From the NCBI RefSeq assembly GCF_001424305.1, contig NZ_LMPD01000002.1, forward strand, positions 626,280 to 690,279: a stretch of 64,000 nucleotides of DNA. Reading direction: 5' to 3'. Within the stretch, counting starts at the first letter, position 1; each line of letters begins with the position of its first letter. The notes below the pieces were generated by a model. The model did not search any database. It saw nothing but the letters and a program-made list of their open reading frames with translations, and was not told the origin of the DNA. A program made the translations under genes and the position numbers. Source of the DNA: Pedobacter sp. Leaf176 (GTDB lineage Bacteria; Bacteroidota; Bacteroidia; Sphingobacteriales; Sphingobacteriaceae). Shown here one piece after another: positions 59,744 through 64,000 of the stretch.

Positions 59744-60270
59744 AACGAGGATTCTTCTTAATTTTTCTTTGCCTGACTGGCTTTCTTGGAGCTGCTCAAA
59801 CCGCAGCCATAAACAATTTTATCGTTAAAGAAAATTTACTCAAAAACAATAAACTCGCAATCATAGCGGCAGATTCGCTTGACGTGCCTAATGAAAATAT
59901 TAATGGAATTTACACTTTCAGTGTGAGTGGGTTTACACAAAGTCTCAAATTTAACGACGGTATTGCTGTACTTCCCCTGCCGATAGAACGTTCTACGTTT
60001 GTTTATTTGAAACACCAGAATGATTCGGGTACACATAGCAAACTGGTCTACGTTTATAAAAAAGATTCTGATTTAACACCTTACCCTATCAATAGCTTAT
60101 GGCTGTTTATTATACCAATTGTGCTTGTTGTTTTGGCATTTGCATTTCGAAAGCTGATTATTTTTGCCGTTATTATTTTTCTGGTCTTTGTTTATTTCAA
60201 CCACAGCAGCGGACTAAATCTATCTACTTTTTTTGAAAGCATCTTCGACGGATTAAAAAATTTATTTTAA
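59740..60270 (+). CDS. Hypothetical exported/membrane protein, translationally coupled to the patatin gene
   Basis: 4-nt ATGA overlap; N-terminal signal and C-terminal hydrophobic segments. Confidence 0.65.
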   Translation: MKRGFFLIFLCLTGFLGAAQTAAINNFIVKENLLKNNKLAIIAADSLDVPNENINGIYTFSVSGFTQSLKFNDGIAVLPLPIERSTFVYLKHQNDSGTHSKLVYVYKKDSDLTPYPINSLWLFIIPIVLVVLAFAFRKLIIFAVIIFLVFVYFNHSSGLNLSTFFESIFDGLKNLF

Positions 60271-60311
60271 TTCAGTGTTAAAATTACTAAAAAAATTAGT
60301 GATTTTTGCAT

Positions 60312-60884
60312 ATGGAAAATTTGTTTTTAATTTGTCTTATACCGCCGGCAACTGTTATTGACGATGTTGATGAAATCAGGAAAAGTATTTCTGCTGAGTA
60401 CAATGTATTTGAATCATTGAAGCGCCCCGCACACATTACACTTTATAATCCGGTTAAAATTTCAAATGAACAAGAAAAGCGGTTCTTTAAGGTTTTAGAA
60501 GATGCATCTTATCTAAACACATTCGAACAGGTGTTAAAAAACTTTAAGTCTTTTCCCCCGCACACGGTATATATTGATGTGGAGCAAAATGATGGTATTA
60601 TGAAGTTACAAACTCAAATTAAAACAGCCCTGAAGCCGCTGGCTTTAATACCAGCTAAAGAGGTAACGAAATTTACACCACACCTTACCATTGCATTCAA
60701 GGATGTGAAAGTGCCTGTTTATGATTTAATAATGGATGCATACCGGGATAAAAATTTTAAGCGAACATTTATAGTGACCGGATTTTCAGTATACAAACAT
60801 ATAGATAAAAAATGGCGGCCCTATAGAGAATTTCAATTTAAAGATCCTCAGCAGCATGCCAAGCCTTTAAGCCTGTTCGATTAA
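60312..60884 (+). CDS. 2'-5' RNA ligase-like (2H phosphoesterase) protein
   Basis: Two HxT motifs: RPAHITLYNP and FTPHLTIAF; ATG at 60312 preferred. Confidence 0.82.
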   Translation: MENLFLICLIPPATVIDDVDEIRKSISAEYNVFESLKRPAHITLYNPVKISNEQEKRFFKVLEDASYLNTFEQVLKNFKSFPPHTVYIDVEQNDGIMKLQTQIKTALKPLALIPAKEVTKFTPHLTIAFKDVKVPVYDLIMDAYRDKNFKRTFIVTGFSVYKHIDKKWRPYREFQFKDPQQHAKPLSLFD

Positions 60885-60886
60885 TA

Positions 60887-63295
60887 TTAAAAAGGCATCC
60901 CTATACCGAAGTTATATTGAAGAAACCGATATGTATCTGGTCCGTGTGTGGCATTGAAATTATTTTTGAAATCTCTTCCACCTGATAAAAATTTACGGAT
61001 TACCCATTGATCTGAACCTGAGAACTGAGGATCTTTGAGTTTCAGACCGATATCAAACCTGAAAACGAAATATTGAACATCATACCTTAAACCAACGCCG
61101 GTACCAATCGCAAGTTGTTGAACCAGTTTGCTCAGCTTAAACATCTTTTCTTCACCCTCGTCTGCATTCAAATTCCAGATATTCCCGGCATCCACAAAAG
61201 CTGCACCTTTTAATACACCACCAAAAAATTTACGAAGAATTATGCTACGATATTCGAAATTGGTTTCAATTCTCAGATCTCCAAGCTGGTCCAATCCAAA
61301 AACAGCTCTTCTAACTGTATCTGAACTTAATGTACCTCTATTGTAATTTCCGGGTCCTAGAGTTCTTGCCTGCCATGCACGAATTCCACTGGATCCTCCT
61401 GCGAAAAATCGTTTCTCAAAGGGCATAAACACTGAGTTCCCGTATGCATAGGCAACACCAGCATTCATTCTCGCTACAAATTGCCTGTCTCCACCCAAAT
61501 GCTTATACCATCTAATATCGAGCTCTGGCCTGAGATACTGGTTATATGGCAAGCCTAAAATTTTGGCGTAGTCACGATTTATTGTATCACCAGGAAGATA
61601 ATTATTTGGGTTATGCTTGTTATTATTGAAGTTTGAAAGTGCTTGTAAAAGATTGCCTGCAATATCTATCCCACCTCTTAAATACACAAAAGTTCTTAAT
61701 TGATTAAGTTTGTTAGCATTCAGCGTATAGGTATATTTCATTCCCAGAGTTAAATCTTTCCTCACCAGAAGTGTAGTATAATAAAGGTTGTTTAAAACTG
61801 TAGACAGATCAAGTGACGGGTCCAGGTTACCAAACCTATATTCAAAGTTTAAAGGAGTAAATGAGTGGAGTTTGGATTTCGTTTCAACCCAGTCGTAAGT
61901 TATTGAGTTGATAAATATCCGTCTCACCGAAACATCTTTCTGTAATGCGTAAATGTAACTCGAAGAAAAAGTCGTGTGAGGCATTCCATTTGCCCCCAAA
62001 ACAGGCGTGTAGAAAGGAATCATTAAACGGGGCACACTTATACTTGCGCTCACAGAAAAATCCCTCTGGTAGATGTCTTTAAACGGCGATGCCCCATTTC
62101 CAATTCTGGATTGAAGCCCTCCTTTAATTTGAAATTCAAAACGTTCGGCTCCTCTGAACAGATTATTATTTGTATAGGTATTACTTATGTTGAATCCCAC
62201 AGTACCGCCATTGAAAGGAACTTCCCCCTCTACCCGGTTACTCATCACTTTTTGAGGCGTTAGTAGTATAATAGGATTGATTCTATTTGAGGTACTGTCC
62301 TGATTATAATAATCAATCTTTACGTTTTTAAAAATGTTCAATTCGTACAACCTATCGTAAGTTAGATTTTCATTCCTGAGGTCGTAAAGTTCACCCTTTT
62401 TTAGAAAATCGTAGCGAAGGATAGGATTTCGCCGGTATCGTTTCGATAAATCTGTGAATGATACACCACGGGTTGTGTCTCTGTTTACGTAATTTCTGAG
62501 CGAATCCGGAAAACCATCCGGACTTGGCGCAATAATCATGTAGGTTGTACCGATATTATATTGCTTATGGTTTCCACTTGGCGGATTTGTAACATTTAAC
62601 CGTAAGTCTACATTTTTTACATCCGAAGTTTCAATAACATCGAAGTTGATGTAAGGGCGAAGAAAATAAAAGTACCCATTCTCTTTCATCACTCTATAAA
62701 TTTGCTCTCTTTCGTAGGATAAAGAGTCTGAATCATATTGCATATTTTGATGAAGATGCGTAAACTTCGACTTTTCTTTTTGATATATTGCTTTTATAGT
62801 AGGGGTAGCAATCGAATCCATAACCTTTCCAATAATAGAAGCGGGACCTGGATCTGCTTTGAAATTTACTTCGGCTTTTTTTTCTTTAACTTTAATATCT
62901 GCAGTAACTTTTGCCTGAAAGTAACCTTTACCATTCAGGAATTTCTGAATCTGAATTCTGGATATTTCAACTAATGTACTATCTAAAATTGCGGGCGGTG
63001 TTCCAAAAGGTTTAATATCTGTTGTTTTATACCTTCCATCTTTTGTATTAAACAAATTATAAATCGGAACGTTAATGCTGAATGCAGACGAGGGCCTGAT
63101 GTCTTTTTGGACATAGTTATACGCCTGTTCTTCAAATTTAGCATCTATGCTATCTATCGTAATTTTCTTTACAATTGCCTGGTAATCTGGAATATATTTA
63201 GTTGAAGAACAAGCCTGAATGAAAACAATAATAATAAATGGTAATATTGCAGGGCTTTTCAGTTTAAAATATTTAAAGGATTGGTATGCTTTCAA
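60887..63295 (-). CDS. BamA/TamA-family outer-membrane lipoprotein (TamL-like)
   Basis: Lipobox FIQACSS, POTRA-like N-half, FAGGSSGIRAWQARTLGPG and VGLRYDVQYFVFRFDIGLKLKDP; apparent TTG start. Confidence 0.88.
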   Translation of the reverse strand: MKAYQSFKYFKLKSPAILPFIIIVFIQACSSTKYIPDYQAIVKKITIDSIDAKFEEQAYNYVQKDIRPSSAFSINVPIYNLFNTKDGRYKTTDIKPFGTPPAILDSTLVEISRIQIQKFLNGKGYFQAKVTADIKVKEKKAEVNFKADPGPASIIGKVMDSIATPTIKAIYQKEKSKFTHLHQNMQYDSDSLSYEREQIYRVMKENGYFYFLRPYINFDVIETSDVKNVDLRLNVTNPPSGNHKQYNIGTTYMIIAPSPDGFPDSLRNYVNRDTTRGVSFTDLSKRYRRNPILRYDFLKKGELYDLRNENLTYDRLYELNIFKNVKIDYYNQDSTSNRINPIILLTPQKVMSNRVEGEVPFNGGTVGFNISNTYTNNNLFRGAERFEFQIKGGLQSRIGNGASPFKDIYQRDFSVSASISVPRLMIPFYTPVLGANGMPHTTFSSSYIYALQKDVSVRRIFINSITYDWVETKSKLHSFTPLNFEYRFGNLDPSLDLSTVLNNLYYTTLLVRKDLTLGMKYTYTLNANKLNQLRTFVYLRGGIDIAGNLLQALSNFNNNKHNPNNYLPGDTINRDYAKILGLPYNQYLRPELDIRWYKHLGGDRQFVARMNAGVAYAYGNSVFMPFEKRFFAGGSSGIRAWQARTLGPGNYNRGTLSSDTVRRAVFGLDQLGDLRIETNFEYRSIILRKFFGGVLKGAAFVDAGNIWNLNADEGEEKMFKLSKLVQQLAIGTGVGLRYDVQYFVFRFDIGLKLKDPQFSGSDQWVIRKFLSGGRDFKNNFNATHGPDTYRFLQYNFGIGMPF

Positions 63296-64000
63296 AATCT
63301 CAGATCAGTTTTATTAAGTCGTTACATCAAAAAAAATACCGTAAAGAAAATAGGTTATTTCTGGTTGAAGGTATAAAATCAATTAAAGAATTTATACAGT
63401 CTGACTACCGGATTCATACCCTGTTTTACGTTAGCGAACAATATAATTTGTTACCTAAATTACCCGCAAATATAAACTTATTTGAAGTAAACAACGCTGA
63501 ATTGAGTAAGATTAGTACTTTACAAAGTCCGCAGGGTTTTTTAGCCGTTTTACACTTGCCTGAAAGTAGGCCGGCAGATTTAAATAACTTAAAAAATCAG
63601 TTCACCATTGTACTCGATGGCGTACAAGACCCGGGCAATATGGGCACAATTATCAGAACTGCAGATTGGTTTGGATTCAAAAATATTATTTGTTCTGAAG
63701 ACTGTGTTGAAGCTTTTAATCCTAAGACTGTTCAGGCGACAATGGGCTCATTAGCGAGGGTAAATATTTATTATGAAAACTTATCGGTTCTTTTAGAATC
63801 GAGCCAAATCCCTGTATTTGGTGCATTATTAGATGGTAACTCTATTTACGAAACCAATTGGGGGAAACAGGGATTAATTATTTTGGGCAATGAAGGGAAA
63901 GGGATTACAGAAGAAGTGATTAAAAAAATAACTCAACCTATCACGATACCAAGGATTGGCCATGCTGAATCCTTGAATGTAGCCGTAAGTGCTGCTATAT
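63286..64000 (+). CDS. TrmH/SpoU-family RNA methyltransferase (partial, runs off the right edge)
   Basis: Absent from the ORF track; reads MLSKSQISFIKSLHQKKYRKENRLFLVEGIKS...VLDGVQDPGNMGTIIRTADWFG...ILGNEGKGI...PRIGHAESLNVAVSAAI. Confidence 0.93.
   Translation, partial: MLSKSQISFIKSLHQKKYRKENRLFLVEGIKSIKEFIQSDYRIHTLFYVSEQYNLLPKLPANINLFEVNNAELSKISTLQSPQGFLAVLHLPESRPADLNNLKNQFTIVLDGVQDPGNMGTIIRTADWFGFKNIICSEDCVEAFNPKTVQATMGSLARVNIYYENLSVLLESSQIPVFGALLDGNSIYETNWGKQGLIILGNEGKGITEEVIKKITQPITIPRIGHAESLNVAVSAAI

Overview
AT-rich Bacteroidota window, probably Sphingobacteriaceae / Pedobacter-like from gene content and TAnnTTTG-type promoter boxes. No rRNA, CRISPR array, prophage or transposase was recognised. 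The left ~22 kb is mostly conserved core: a partial cydA, a cysteine desulfurase, glmM, the coaE-ybbR-yajC-DUF1573-nusB cluster, a Glu/Leu/Phe/Val dehydrogenase, an ABC exporter, ychF, mgtE and a tRNA-Arg(CCG). ychF is preceded by 13 perfect AAAGGTG repeats placed between a promoter-like box and the start codon. The centre (about 28-54 kb) is a co-oriented minus-strand block. It holds a SusC/SusD polysaccharide utilisation locus (GH16, two GH43-type proteins, a GH105-type hydrolase, DUF2264, a BNR_4-like propeller, L-rhamnose mutarotase), an AraC regulator, a complete-looking 4-hydroxyproline catabolic gene set, an M1 and an M24 (Xaa-Pro) peptidase, and a DUF5695 protein. The main hypothesis is that this block is one composite system for plant arabinogalactan-proteins (hydroxyproline-rich glycoproteins), handling both the glycan and the Hyp-rich backbone. 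The right end carries an M28 peptidase, TspO, a patatin fused to an outer-membrane barrel, a 2'-5' RNA ligase-like protein, a TamL-like OMP and a partial SpoU methyltransferase. All family calls come from reading motifs by eye; no database search was run.
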